In this document: in pieces, positions 53,016 through 61,371 of the stretch
Layout of the letters: each line of letters begins with the position of its first letter
Numbering within the stretch: the first letter of the stretch is position 1
NCBI RefSeq assembly: GCF_025643595.1
Contig: NZ_CP102826.1
Span: forward strand, 124,001-188,000
Direction of reading: 5' to 3'
Length of the DNA: 64,000 nt
Origin: Saccharopolyspora rosea
GTDB taxonomy: Bacteria; Actinomycetota; Actinomycetes; Mycobacteriales; Pseudonocardiaceae
Notes under the pieces: generated by a model
The model's database searches: none
What the model saw: only the letters and a program-made list of their open reading frames with translations
Told to the model about the DNA's origin: nothing
Program-made: the position numbers and the translations under genes

Positions 53016-54068
53016 CTACAGCGGGAAGGAACGCGCCGCGGCGAGGAATGCGTCGTTCTCCTCCGGCAGCCCGATGGTCACCCGGGCGCCGTCCCCGGCG
53101 AAGGCCCGCACCACGACCTTGTTCCCCAGGCAGTGCTCGTTGAACTCGTCGGTGCGCTCGCCCAGCGGGAGCCACACGAAGTTCGCCTGGGTTTCGGGAA
53201 CGTCGTAGCCGATGCCCACCAGCTCGCGGTGCACCCGCTCGCGCTCCGAGGCCACGTTCGCGCACCGCTTCCGCAGCTCGTCCGGAGCGTCGAGGGACGC
53301 GATGGCGGCGGTCTGCGCGACCGCGTTGACGCTGAACGGGATGCAGACCTTGCGCAGCGCCTCGGCGACCCGCTGCGGCCCCACCGCGTAACCGACGCGC
53401 AGCCCGGCCAGCCCGTACGCCTTGGAGAAGGTGCGCAGCGCCACCACGTTGTCCCGCTCGGCCGCGATGTCCACACCGTTCGGGGCGTCCGGGTCGGTGA
53501 CGAACTCGAAGTACGCCTCGTCGAGCGCCACCAGCACGTCGGAGGGCACCCGGTCCAGGAACGACTCCACCTCGGCGCGCCGCAGCAGCGTGCCGGTGGG
53601 GTTGTTCGGGGTGCAGACGAACACCAGCCGCGTCTTCGGCGTGATGGCGGCGAGCAGCGCATCGAGGTCCAGGGCGTGCCCGGCGGTCAGCGGCACCCGG
53701 ACGGCCTGGGCGCCCGCCACCTGCGTGACGATCGGGTACGCCTCGAAGGACCGCCACGGGAAGACGACCTCGTCGTCCGGGGTGCACATGGCCTGCACGA
53801 GCTGCTGGCACAGCGCCACCGAACCGCAGCCGACCGCGATCCGCGCGGACGGCACGTCGAGACGTTCGGCGAGTTCCCCGGTGAGCCGGCCGACGCCCAT
53901 GTCCGGGTAGCGGTGCACCTCGGCCGCGGCGCGGTTGATCGCCTCGACCACGCTCGGCAGCGGACCCTCGGACACCTCGTTGCTGGCCAACTTGATCGAG
54001 CCGGGAATCGTGCGTCCAGCGACGTAGGGGGGCAGCTGGTCCAGGTCCGCACGGGTGCGCACGCTCAT
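53016..54068 (-). CDS. hisC: Histidinol-phosphate/aromatic aminotransferase
   Basis: A 350-residue PLP aminotransferase of the HisC family, equivalent in position to Rv3772 (hisC2), which is known to act on phenylalanine. The substrate-phosphate and N-terminal region reads KLASNEVSEGPLPSV. The PLP Asn/Tyr region is VFVCTPNNPTG with DEAYFEF, and the Schiff-base lysine is in TFSKAYGLAGLRVGY. The ATG at 54068 has AAGGAG 7 nt upstream. The real substrate could be histidinol phosphate or an aromatic keto acid; the sequence does not decide. It is convergent with the secreted-protein gene. Confidence 0.9.
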   Translation of the reverse strand: MSVRTRADLDQLPPYVAGRTIPGSIKLASNEVSEGPLPSVVEAINRAAAEVHRYPDMGVGRLTGELAERLDVPSARIAVGCGSVALCQQLVQAMCTPDDEVVFPWRSFEAYPIVTQVAGAQAVRVPLTAGHALDLDALLAAITPKTRLVFVCTPNNPTGTLLRRAEVESFLDRVPSDVLVALDEAYFEFVTDPDAPNGVDIAAERDNVVALRTFSKAYGLAGLRVGYAVGPQRVAEALRKVCIPFSVNAVAQTAAIASLDAPDELRKRCANVASERERVHRELVGIGYDVPETQANFVWLPLGERTDEFNEHCLGNKVVVRAFAGDGARVTIGLPEENDAFLAAARSFPL

Positions 54069-54252
54069 CCGCGTCTCCTTCGCTGTTGTCACCTACTCGG
54101 GACGGTAGCCCCCCACCGGCCGATCCCGAAGCACGGGCTGCGCGCATCGGCCGAAGGCACTGGCTCGAACCGGTGAGCGTACGAGAAGTTCACTCCTCCG
54201 ACCGGTTGATTTCGTTGACGGGTGTTCAGCAACCCGTGATTACCTGCACGTC

Positions 54253-54954
54253 ATGACCCCAACCCGGACCGAGACGCTCGCGCTCACCGACGGCACCCAG
54301 CTGCGACTCACCGTCGCCGAACCGGACCACGTCATCCGCGGCGGATTGGTCGTCCTGCACGAGGCCCGAGGTGTCACGGACCGGGTGCGCCGCCTGGCCG
54401 CGATGCTGGCCGAGGACGGTTGGCTGACCGTCGTGCCGCACCTCTACCACCGCGACGGCACGGACGAGTTCCACGACCACCATCCCGACGAGCACGTGGA
54501 CCACCAGGTCCGGCGGTTGTCCGGGGAGGCGATCCTGGCCGACAGCGACGCGTCGTTCGTGTGGCTGACCGACCGGGACGTGCCCGCGGACCGGCAGGGC
54601 GTGATCGGTTTCGACATCGGCGGCACGGCCGCCCTGGTGGTGGCGGCCAGCCGCAGCATCGGCGCCGCGGTGAGCGTGGGCGGCCGCGGCATCCTCGAAC
54701 CGCTGTCCGCGTCGCTGCCGCCGCTGGTGGAGATCGCGCACGAGTTGGCCTGCCCGTGGCTGGGCCTCTACGGCGACGACGACGAGATCGAGCCGGGCGA
54801 GGTGGACAAGCTCCGCGAGGTCGCCGACGGCGCCGAGGTGGTGACCGACGTCGTGCGGTTCCCCGGCGGCGAGCACCGCTTCGACCGGGACCCCGACCTC
54901 GCCGAGGAAGCGCGGCGCCGCGCGTGCAACTGGTTCGACCTGCACCTGCGGTAG
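54253..54954 (+). CDS. Dienelactone-hydrolase-family protein with Asp at the nucleophile position
   Basis: A 233-residue alpha/beta-hydrolase of the DLH family. The conserved Glu is present in VVLHEARGVTD (Glu37). The nucleophile elbow, usually GFCxGG, reads VIGFDIGGTAA, so Asp121 replaces Cys. The acid in YGDDDEIE (near 175) and the His in GGEHRF (His208) are kept. Haloalkane-type hydrolases use an Asp nucleophile, so activity may be altered, not lost. No signal peptide is seen. It stands 39 bp before the acetoacetate-CoA ligase gene, possibly as one transcript. Confidence 0.82.
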   Translation: MTPTRTETLALTDGTQLRLTVAEPDHVIRGGLVVLHEARGVTDRVRRLAAMLAEDGWLTVVPHLYHRDGTDEFHDHHPDEHVDHQVRRLSGEAILADSDASFVWLTDRDVPADRQGVIGFDIGGTAALVVAASRSIGAAVSVGGRGILEPLSASLPPLVEIAHELACPWLGLYGDDDEIEPGEVDKLREVADGAEVVTDVVRFPGGEHRFDRDPDLAEEARRRACNWFDLHLR

Positions 54955-54993
54955 GTCTGGCTGAACGGGGTGGTCGTGGGCTAGGAAAAAGCC

Positions 54994-56976
54994 ATGACAT
55001 CGAGCACCGTCCCCGAGCTGCTCTGGCAGCCCACCCCGGAGGGCGTGGCGGCCAGCCGGATGGCCGCCTTCCGCGACTGGCTGCGCGCCGAGCGCGACCT
55101 CGACCTGCCCGACTACCGGTCGCTGTGGGAGTGGTCGGTGTCGGACCTGAGCGGGTTCTGGAGCGCGATAGCGGAGTTCTTCGCCGTCCGCTTCCACGAC
55201 CGGCCCCGGGCCGTGCTGGCCGAGGAGGTCATGCCCGGTGCGGAGTGGTTCCCGGGCGCGACGCTCAACTACGCCGAGCAGGCGCTGTGCGGCGGGGACG
55301 GCAAGTCGGACGACGACCTCGCGGTCGTGTTCGCCCGGGAGGACGGGCGCGGCGAGGAGATCACCTACGGCGAGTTGCGCGCCCGGGTCGCCGCGGCGCG
55401 GGCGGGGCTGGCCGAGCTGGGCGTCGGGCGGGGTGACCGCGTGGCGGCGCTGGCGCCGAACAGCCCGGAGACGTTGGTGGCGTTCCTCGCCGTGGCGAGC
55501 CTCGGCGCGATCTGGTCGTCGTGCTCCCCGGACTTCGGTGCGCGGGCGGTCGCCGACCGGTTCGTGCAGATCGAGCCGACGGTGCTGATCGCGGTGGACG
55601 GCTACCCGTACGGCGGGCGGGAGTTCGACGTCCGCTCCACAGTGGACCAGCTGCGCGAGGCGATGCCGGGGCTGGCGGGCACGGTGTTGATCGACTACCT
55701 CGGCAACGGAGCCGAGCTGCCCGGCTGCACCGGCTGGGCGGAGATGCTGGAGCGCCACCGGGGCGCGGAGCCGGAGTTCGAGCCGGTGCCGTTCGACCAC
55801 CCGCTGTGGGTGCTCTACTCGTCGGGCACGACCGGTCTGCCGAAGGGCATCGTGCACGGGCACGGCGGCATGGTCCTGGAGCACCTCAAGGCCATCGGGC
55901 TGCACTGCGACCTCGGGCCCGGGGACCGGTTCTTCTGGTTCACCACGACCGGCTGGATGATGTGGAACTTCCTGGTCGGCGGCCTGCTGACCGGTACAAC
56001 GCTGGTGCTGTTCGACGGCAACCCGGGATACCCGTCGCTCGACGCGCTCTGGGAGCTGGCCGCGCGGCACCGGGTGAACTACTTCGGCACCTCCGCCCCG
56101 TTCATCCAGAGCTGCCTCAAGCACGACCTGCGCCCTGAGGACGAGCACGACCTGTCCGCGCTGCGCGCGGTCGGGTCGACCGGCGCGCCGCTGACCACCG
56201 ACGGCTTCCGCTGGGTCGCCGACGCGGTCGGCGCCGACGTGCAGATCGCCAGCGTGTCCGGCGGCACCGACGTGTGCACGGCGTTCGTCGGCGCGGCGCC
56301 GGACGTGCCGGTGTGGCTGGGCGAGATCTCCTGCCCGATGCTCGGCGCCGCGGTCGCCGCCTACGACGAGAAGGGTGCGGAGCTCCACGGCGAGGTGGGG
56401 GAGCTGGTGCTGACCAAGCCGATGCCGACGATGCCGGTGTTCTTCTGGAACGACCCGGACGGCTCGCGGCTGCGCGACGCCTACTTCGACACGTACCCGG
56501 GCGTCTGGCGGCACGGCGACTGGGTCAGGCTCACCGACCGGGGCACGCTGGTGATCTACGGCCGCAGCGACTCGACGCTCAACCGCGGCGGCGTCCGGAT
56601 GGGCACCGCCGAGTTCTACCGGGTCGTGGAGGGCTTCGAGGAGGTCGCCGACTCCCTCGTGATCGACACCTCGGGCGCCGGGGAGACCGATGGCGAGCTG
56701 CTGTGCTTCCTCGTCCTGGCCGAGGGCGCCACGCTGGACGACGTCCAGCCGAAGCTCACGGCCGCGCTGCGCCGCGAGCTGTCCCCGCGCCACGTGCCGA
56801 ACCGGTTCCTGGTCGTCGACGAGGTCCCGCGCACCCTCAACGGCAAGAAGCTGGAGGTCCCGGTGAAGAAGATCCTCGCGGGTGCCCCGCCGGAGCGCGC
56901 GGTCAGCCGCGACGCCCTCCAGAACCCGGCCGCACTGGAACCGTTCGTGCAGTTCAGATCGGGTTCGCAAGCCTGA
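54994..56976 (+). CDS. Acetoacetate-CoA ligase
   Basis: A 660-residue adenylate-forming enzyme that activates acetoacetate to acetoacetyl-CoA. The N-terminal domain has the family opening PELLWQPTPEGVAASRM. The core motif is LYSSGTTGLPKGIVHGHGG near residue 273. The A5-like region includes VSGGTDVCTAF, and the C-terminal lysine lies in LNGKKLEVPVKKIL. The length matches AACS (about 650). AGGA lies 11 nt before the ATG. It may recycle ketone-type compounds or feed polyketide or lipid synthesis. It precedes the tRNA-Ser(GCU) gene by 118 bp. Confidence 0.92.
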   Translation: MTSSTVPELLWQPTPEGVAASRMAAFRDWLRAERDLDLPDYRSLWEWSVSDLSGFWSAIAEFFAVRFHDRPRAVLAEEVMPGAEWFPGATLNYAEQALCGGDGKSDDDLAVVFAREDGRGEEITYGELRARVAAARAGLAELGVGRGDRVAALAPNSPETLVAFLAVASLGAIWSSCSPDFGARAVADRFVQIEPTVLIAVDGYPYGGREFDVRSTVDQLREAMPGLAGTVLIDYLGNGAELPGCTGWAEMLERHRGAEPEFEPVPFDHPLWVLYSSGTTGLPKGIVHGHGGMVLEHLKAIGLHCDLGPGDRFFWFTTTGWMMWNFLVGGLLTGTTLVLFDGNPGYPSLDALWELAARHRVNYFGTSAPFIQSCLKHDLRPEDEHDLSALRAVGSTGAPLTTDGFRWVADAVGADVQIASVSGGTDVCTAFVGAAPDVPVWLGEISCPMLGAAVAAYDEKGAELHGEVGELVLTKPMPTMPVFFWNDPDGSRLRDAYFDTYPGVWRHGDWVRLTDRGTLVIYGRSDSTLNRGGVRMGTAEFYRVVEGFEEVADSLVIDTSGAGETDGELLCFLVLAEGATLDDVQPKLTAALRRELSPRHVPNRFLVVDEVPRTLNGKKLEVPVKKILAGAPPERAVSRDALQNPAALEPFVQFRSGSQA

Positions 56977-57094
56977 CCCGGCACCGCGGTCGGGTGGCCC
57001 GGCCGCTCGCCCGCGACCCGAAGGGGACCCCCCTGCGACGGGCGTTCGCAGGGTTGTGTAGTCTTCTCTCCGGTGGCCGCGAGAAGGACTACCG

Positions 57095-57184
57095 GGAGGC
57101 TTCGCCTAGTCTGGTCTATGGCGCCGCACTGCTAATGCGGTTGGGGGTCACGCCCCCTCCCGGGTTCAAATCCCGGAGCCTCCG
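57095..57184 (+). tRNA. tRNA-Ser(GCU)
   Basis: A 90-nt tRNA with acceptor GGAGGCT/AGCCTCC, anticodon loop CTGCTAA (anticodon GCU), a long class-II variable arm (GGGGGTCACGCCCCC) and T-loop GGTTCAAATCC. CCA is not encoded. It reads differently from tRNA-Ser(UGA) at 36703 and is a separate isoacceptor. Confidence 0.95.
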
Positions 57185-57227
57185 CAGTGGTTCCACCCTG
57201 TTAGGGTGGGGCCCGACAAGAGAACAA

Positions 57228-57300
57228 GCGCCCGTAGCTCAACGGATAGAGCATCTGACTACGGATCAGAAGGTTTGGGGTTCGAATCCCTACGGGCGCG
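57228..57300 (+). tRNA. tRNA-Arg(ACG)
   Basis: A 73-nt tRNA with acceptor GCGCCCG/CGGGCGC, D-loop AGCTCAACGGATAGAGC, anticodon loop CTACGGA (ACG) and T-loop GGTTCGAATCC. It lies 43 bp after tRNA-Ser and is followed 17 bp later by a strong terminator, so both tRNAs probably share a transcript. Confidence 0.95.
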
Positions 57301-57317
57301 CGTCTGGTCGAGACAGT

Positions 57318-57355
57318 CGCAGCCCCCAGGTCCACGACCTGGGGGCTGCGGTTTT
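57318..57355 (+). terminator. Intrinsic terminator after the tRNA pair
   Basis: Perfect 14-bp stem (57318-57331 and 57337-57350) with a 5-nt loop, followed by GTTTT. Confidence 0.92.
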
Positions 57356-57433
57356 GTCGGTCCTGTGGTGTCGACTTCCGCCCGGCGTCGGGGCGGGTGT
57401 TCCGGCGCACCGGACCGTCGTCTTCCGGTGGTG

Positions 57434-57475
57434 CGGCCGGTCACCGCCCGGCCTGTGCGGGGAGGTGACCGGCCG
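57434..57475 (-). terminator. Terminator of the SSI-like gene
   Basis: 12-bp inverted repeat (57434-57445 and 57464-57475) with an 18-nt loop, 8 bp after the stop on the minus strand. The loop is long, so strength is uncertain. Confidence 0.5.
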
Positions 57476-57483
57476 GAGCGGGT

Positions 57484-57885
57484 TCAGAAGTCGAAGACGG
57501 GGCCGGTGCGGGCCTGCAGGAGGCAGCGGTTGTTGGCGCTGACGGACTGCTTGATCGGACGGCCCTGCCAGGTCCCGCGGGCCTGGGCGGTCACCGGGCG
57601 GTAGTCCATGGTGCAGAGCCGTTCCGGTCGTCTGCTCGACAACTCCTGGAGGCGGCCGCCGATGGAAGCGAGTTCCCGGCACGCCGCGGTGGCGCGCGGG
57701 TGGTCGCCGCCCGCGGGGTCGCAGTGCAGTACCGCCGTGCGGGTGTCGGCGCCCTGGTGGACGGTGAGGGTCAGGTTCGTCGGTGCCGGAGCCGCCGGTG
57801 CGGCTCCGGCGATGCCGGGGGAGAGGGCTCCGGCGATGATCGTGATGCCCATGAGTACCGAGCGACCCGTCAACCGATGCGACAT
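57484..57885 (-). CDS. Subtilisin-inhibitor-like protein (SSI family)
   Basis: A 133-residue exported protease inhibitor. A signal peptide ends GIAGAAPA (about residue 29). The mature part follows the SSI pattern: LTLTVHQGADTRTAVLHCDP, GGDHPRATAACREL, then the reactive-site loop ERLCTMDYRPV and NNRCLLQARTGPVFDF. Four cysteines give the two disulfides. The P1 residue by alignment is Met in CTMDY, as in classical SSI, with Asp at P1'. It should inhibit serine proteases such as subtilisins. The ATG at 57885 starts the signal peptide. Confidence 0.88.
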   Translation of the reverse strand: MSHRLTGRSVLMGITIIAGALSPGIAGAAPAAPAPTNLTLTVHQGADTRTAVLHCDPAGGDHPRATAACRELASIGGRLQELSSRRPERLCTMDYRPVTAQARGTWQGRPIKQSVSANNRCLLQARTGPVFDF

Positions 57886-58595
57886 TGCTTCCCCTTCGTT
57901 CGGTTTTTTTCGTGGTTGGTGATTTCTCGCGTCCGCGAGCGGCGCGGAAAATCGACTCCGGCGTGCCGGAGGCATTCGCCGGAACTCGGCGGCCGAGGTG
58001 TGATCGACGCCGTCGTCAACATCGCCGGCACCTCGACACTGTTGGTCTGCCCGGCACCGCACGCAAGCGGAGATCAGCGGAATGCGTCGCGGGGCCGTGT
58101 CACCGTCTGCCACGCGGAGTGAGGTGATTTCCGGACCGGGCTCGCTGCGGCATTACCCGATCGGGTCGATCCTGTCCGCGGCGGGCTCGTCCGGGGTGAC
58201 CGGGCGTCGTCGAGCAGGTGGTTCTCCCCGCATCTCCCGGGACGACCGGGCGATTCGCGGTGAAGTCCGGCGGTGGCCGGCTGGTCGCGGTGGCAAGGGA
58301 CAACGGCTTCCGGCCGATTCGGAAAATGCGGTCGGCGGCCTCCGGTGGAAAACTCCTGTGATGACCGGATTTGCGGATGATCCGGTCGCGGATTCCAATC
58401 CGCCGAACCATTGCCCGGGTGCCTGTGCCTGGCTAATATTCGCGGTGCACTGGTGCCCAGGGAGCCGGTTGCCGCGGGATGGGATGCCCATTGAAAGTCC
58501 GGGTGCGGGACGAGGTTCCGCACCCGGATTTCACTGTCCGGTGTGTGCCGCCGCAACGGCTGCGGTGGTGTGTCCGGTGGAACCGGAGGTCTGCC
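57886..58595. other. 710-bp stretch without a supported gene
   Basis: Upstream region of both the SSI-like gene (minus) and the O-methyltransferase (plus). Long frames cross it but lack a ribosome site and a motif. It carries a strong imperfect hairpin at 58492-58533 in the O-methyltransferase leader. Confidence 0.5.
58492..58533 (+). promoter_or_regulatory. Leader hairpin before the O-methyltransferase gene
   Basis: A 16-bp stem with a single bulged G (58492-58508 and 58518-58533) and a 9-nt loop, 62 nt before the GTG. The stem is not followed by a T run. It may be an attenuator, an mRNA stabiliser or a protein-binding site. Confidence 0.5.
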
Positions 58596-59273
58596 GTGCA
58601 ACAGCAGCAGTGGACGGCCGTCGACGAGTACGTCACCGCGCGCCTGGCGCCCCCCGACCCGGTGCTGGACGGCGCGCTGCGCAACGCCGATCGGGCCGGG
58701 CTGCCGCACATCAACGTCTCCCCGGCCCAGGGCCAGTTCCTGCACGTGCTGGCCGCGGCGGCGGGGGCGCGCCACGTCCTGGAGATCGGCACGCTCGCCG
58801 GGTACAGCGCGATCTGGCTGGGACGAGCGCTGCCGCCCGACGGGCGGCTGATCAGCCTGGAAGCCGAGCCGAGGCACGCCGAGGTGGCCCGGGAGAACCT
58901 GGCGGCAGCGGGCCTGGCCGACCGGGTCGAGGTGCGGCTCGGGCCCGCGCTGGACACCCTCCCGAACTTGCGGACGGATCCGGCCGCGCCGTTCGACCTG
59001 GTCTTCATCGACGCCGACAAGCCGAACATCCCGGAGTACTTCCGGTGGGCGCTGGTGCTGTCCCGGCCGGGGGCGCTGGTCGTCGTGGACAACGTCGTGC
59101 GCAAGGGCGCGCTCGCGGACGAAACCAGCACCGATCCGGCGGTCCAGGGTGTGCGCCGACTGCACGACATGCTGGCCGACGAGACGCGTGCGGCGGCCAC
59201 CACGATCCAGACGGTCGGCGTGAAGGGGTACGACGGGTTCACCCTTGCCGTGGTCCGCGACGCTGGGCAATGA
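58596..59273 (+). CDS. SAM-dependent O-methyltransferase, COMT-like
   Basis: A 225-residue class-I methyltransferase of the O-methyltransferase family 3 (caffeoyl-CoA/catechol type). The SAM site is VLEIGTLAGYSAIWLGRAL. The metal-binding acid is in LVFIDADKPNIPEYF, with a second ligand pair in VVDNVVRKGALAD. It should methylate a catechol-like hydroxyl with Mg2+. The GTG at 58596 is chosen because GGAGGT lies 6 nt upstream; longer frames upstream run through the leader hairpin. The SDR gene follows 39 bp later and may be cotranscribed. The natural substrate is unknown. Confidence 0.88.
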   Translation: MQQQQWTAVDEYVTARLAPPDPVLDGALRNADRAGLPHINVSPAQGQFLHVLAAAAGARHVLEIGTLAGYSAIWLGRALPPDGRLISLEAEPRHAEVARENLAAAGLADRVEVRLGPALDTLPNLRTDPAAPFDLVFIDADKPNIPEYFRWALVLSRPGALVVVDNVVRKGALADETSTDPAVQGVRRLHDMLADETRAAATTIQTVGVKGYDGFTLAVVRDAGQ

Positions 59274-59312
59274 TCGTCGGACCGGGCGGCATCGGATTCC
59301 AGGAGGAAGACC

Positions 59313-60098
59313 GTGGTCAAACGCCTCACCGACCTGTTCCGGCTGGACGGACGCACCGCCGTGGTCGTCGGCGGCGGCAGCGGGCTGGGCCGCTCGGGTG
59401 CGGTCGGGCTGGCCGAGTTCGGCGCCGATGTGGTGGTCGCCGACGTCGACACCGCGGGCGCTCGGCAGACCGCCGACTCGATCGGGGCGCTCGGCCACCG
59501 CGCGTCCTGGCGCGCGCTGGACGTCCGGGACGCCGACCAGGCGCGGCAGCTGGCCGCGGACTGCGCCGATGCCGAGATCCTCGTCGTCACTCCGGGCATC
59601 AACGTGCGGAAGCGGTTGCTGGACACGGCGGACGAGGAGTTCGACCGGGTCGTCGAGGTCAACCTGAAGGGCACCTACCGGCTGATGCGCGAGTTCGGTG
59701 CGGCCATGGCCGAACGCGGCCGGGGCAGCATCGTCGCGTTCGCCAGCTTCCGCGCCCAGGTGGTCGAGCCGGGACAGGGCGTGTACGCCGCGACCAAGGC
59801 CGGTGTGGTGCAGCTGGCCCGCGCGCTGGCCGCTGAGCTGGGACCGCGCGGCGTGCGGGTGAACGCGGTCGCTCCCGGGCCCTTCGAGACCCCGCTGACC
59901 GAGCAGATCAAGGCCGATCCGGAGTGGTACGGCGCGTATGCGGACAAGACGGCGCTGCGCCGGTGGGCGGATTCCGACGAGATCGCGGGAACCGTGGTCT
60001 ACCTGGCGTCGGACGCCGCGTCCTACGTCACCGGCACGGTGCAGCTGGTGGAGGGCGGCTGGACCGCGATCGACGGCCGGTTCGAGCCCTCCGTCTGA
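59313..60098 (+). CDS. Short-chain dehydrogenase/reductase
   Basis: A 261-residue classical SDR. The cofactor motif is VVVGGGSGLGRSGAVGL. The NVxxG-type strand is VVTPGINVRKR and the catalytic Tyr/Lys lie in YAATKAGVVQ. The segment VNAVAPGPFETPLTEQ is usual for the family. Asp in VADVDTAG after the second strand suggests NAD over NADP. GGAGGAAGAC precedes the GTG at 59313. The C-terminal TGTVQLVEGGWTAIDG fits gluconate-type dehydrogenases. It probably forms a unit with the methyltransferase, ending in a strong terminator. Confidence 0.9.
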   Translation: MVKRLTDLFRLDGRTAVVVGGGSGLGRSGAVGLAEFGADVVVADVDTAGARQTADSIGALGHRASWRALDVRDADQARQLAADCADAEILVVTPGINVRKRLLDTADEEFDRVVEVNLKGTYRLMREFGAAMAERGRGSIVAFASFRAQVVEPGQGVYAATKAGVVQLARALAAELGPRGVRVNAVAPGPFETPLTEQIKADPEWYGAYADKTALRRWADSDEIAGTVVYLASDAASYVTGTVQLVEGGWTAIDGRFEPSV

Positions 60099-60108
60099 CC
60101 CCCGGACG

Positions 60109-60145
60109 CGACGAGGCCCCGCCGTCGGACGGCGGGGCCTCGTCG
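60109..60145. terminator. Bidirectional terminator after SDR gene
   Basis: Perfect 16-bp stem (60109-60124 and 60130-60145) with a 5-nt loop between the SDR gene and the convergent small secreted peptide gene. Confidence 0.88.
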
Positions 60146-60160
60146 TTGGAACGGGTCGGG

Positions 60161-60382
60161 TCAGCCCAGGTTCCCGAAGTTCTGAACCGGGTTGTGGTTG
60201 TGGCTGCCGATCTCGCCCTTGAAGTTGCAGCTGATGATCTGGCAGACGTTGGCGGCTCCGAGCCAGCCGTGCGGGTGGTGCTTCTGGGCCTGCTGGCCAT
60301 GGGCGGAAGCCAGGCCCGCCCCGGAGAGGGCCAGCGGCAGGGCCAGAGCGCTCACGACGACCGCACGAGACAGCGAACGCAT
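60161..60382 (-). CDS. Small secreted peptide
   Basis: A 73-residue exported peptide. The signal sequence is SRAVVVSALALPLALSGAG with an ASA cleavage site near residue 28. The mature part of about 45 residues is His/Asn-rich, with one close Cys pair, ANVCQIISCNFKGE, and ends HNHNPVQNFGNLG. GGAAGGAAGG lies 5 nt before the ATG at 60382. It ends at a terminator and is monocistronic. I do not recognise a family. The single CxxxxC unit suggests a tight disulfide loop, as in small surface peptides of actinomycetes. Confidence 0.75.
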   Translation of the reverse strand: MRSLSRAVVVSALALPLALSGAGLASAHGQQAQKHHPHGWLGAANVCQIISCNFKGEIGSHNHNPVQNFGNLG

Positions 60383-60611
60383 GTGTGCCTTCCTTCCTGA
60401 TTCGGGTAACACTCCCGGATCCGACTGACCCGGAATGGGTTGCAGCACCTTCCTACCGGGCGATCACCGCGTTCGCCGTCCTGGAAAGGATCTATCACCT
60501 CAAGGTGTGTTCGACGGATATTCGGTGGGTCCGGTGTCGTCGCCGGGGTGGCGGTTTCCGCGGCTGGTTCTCGGTTATTCCGAGCTGAATTCGCTCGAAT
60601 TGAGGAACGGA

Positions 60612-61097
60612 TCAATCCGATGTGGACTTCGGCGGTTCGACATCCACCGCCGTGCCACCGGTGATCCGCACCAGCTCCGCGAACGACGTCGGGAACATCG
60701 CGTGCTTGGCGCCCGCGCCCGCCCACACCGTCCGGTGCTCGGCGAGCATCCGGTCCACGACCGTCCGCAGTGGACTCGGGTGTCCGACCGGGCCGACGCC
60801 GCCGACCGGCTGCCCGGTCGCCGCCAGCACGAACTCCGGTGTGGCGCGGCGGATCCGGCGCATTCCCAGCAGCCGGGCGAGGTGCCGGGTGTCCACCCGG
60901 TGGGCGCCGCTGGCGATGACGAGCAGCGGCTCGTCGTCAGCGGTGAAGATCAGGCTGTTGGCGATGGCGCCGAGCGGGCAGCCCAGCCGCTCCGCCGCGG
61001 TCGCCGCGGTCGGCAGTTCGGCCTCGAACTCGACGACCTGACCGGGCACCCGCAGTCGGCGCAGGCAGTCCGTGAAACTCTCGGTTGCGCTGTTCAT
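60612..61097 (-). CDS. YbaK/EbsC-family aminoacyl-tRNA deacylase
   Basis: A 161-residue protein of the YbaK/ProX editing-domain family, which hydrolyses mischarged tRNAs (for example Cys- or Ala-tRNA-Pro). Family patterns include TAATAAERLGCPLGAIANSL, LVIASGAHRVD and the Gly-rich VGGVGPVGHPSP loop. The length is normal. The start at 61097 is chosen over upstream frames because the helix SFTDCLRRLRVPG matches the family N-terminus. It is a single gene divergent from the MFS exporter. Confidence 0.87.
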   Translation of the reverse strand: MNSATESFTDCLRRLRVPGQVVEFEAELPTAATAAERLGCPLGAIANSLIFTADDEPLLVIASGAHRVDTRHLARLLGMRRIRRATPEFVLAATGQPVGGVGPVGHPSPLRTVVDRMLAEHRTVWAGAGAKHAMFPTSFAELVRITGGTAVDVEPPKSTSD

Positions 61098-61371
61098 GAC
61101 CGGGGAGAATCCCGGCGCGGATGCGGGTCGGTCAACGGGTTTCCGGCAGTGGCTTGTGAGTCGTGACACGCCCGGTAACACGGTCGGGGGCGCACTCGAA
61201 ATCCCGGGTGCGGCCCGTCGTGGCCGTTGTCGTGACTGACACCGAGAACGGGTCCGGTCCTGGCGACCGTCCGCAGTTGCAGGGTCATCCGCCAAATCGA
61301 ACACCTGGCACCGCCGTGTCCCGGCGCGGTGCGTGCTGCCCTGCCCGCCCCGACCATCCGAGGGATCGCCC

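Noticed and set aside
54226-56970. 914-residue minus-strand frame opposite the ligase gene
   Set aside because: It is an antisense shadow of the acetoacetate-CoA ligase and hydrolase genes, Arg/His/Val-rich with no motif and no ribosome site.
58082-59836. 584-residue plus-strand frame across the O-methyltransferase
   Set aside because: It is out of frame with the methyltransferase and SDR genes, both of which have full motifs.
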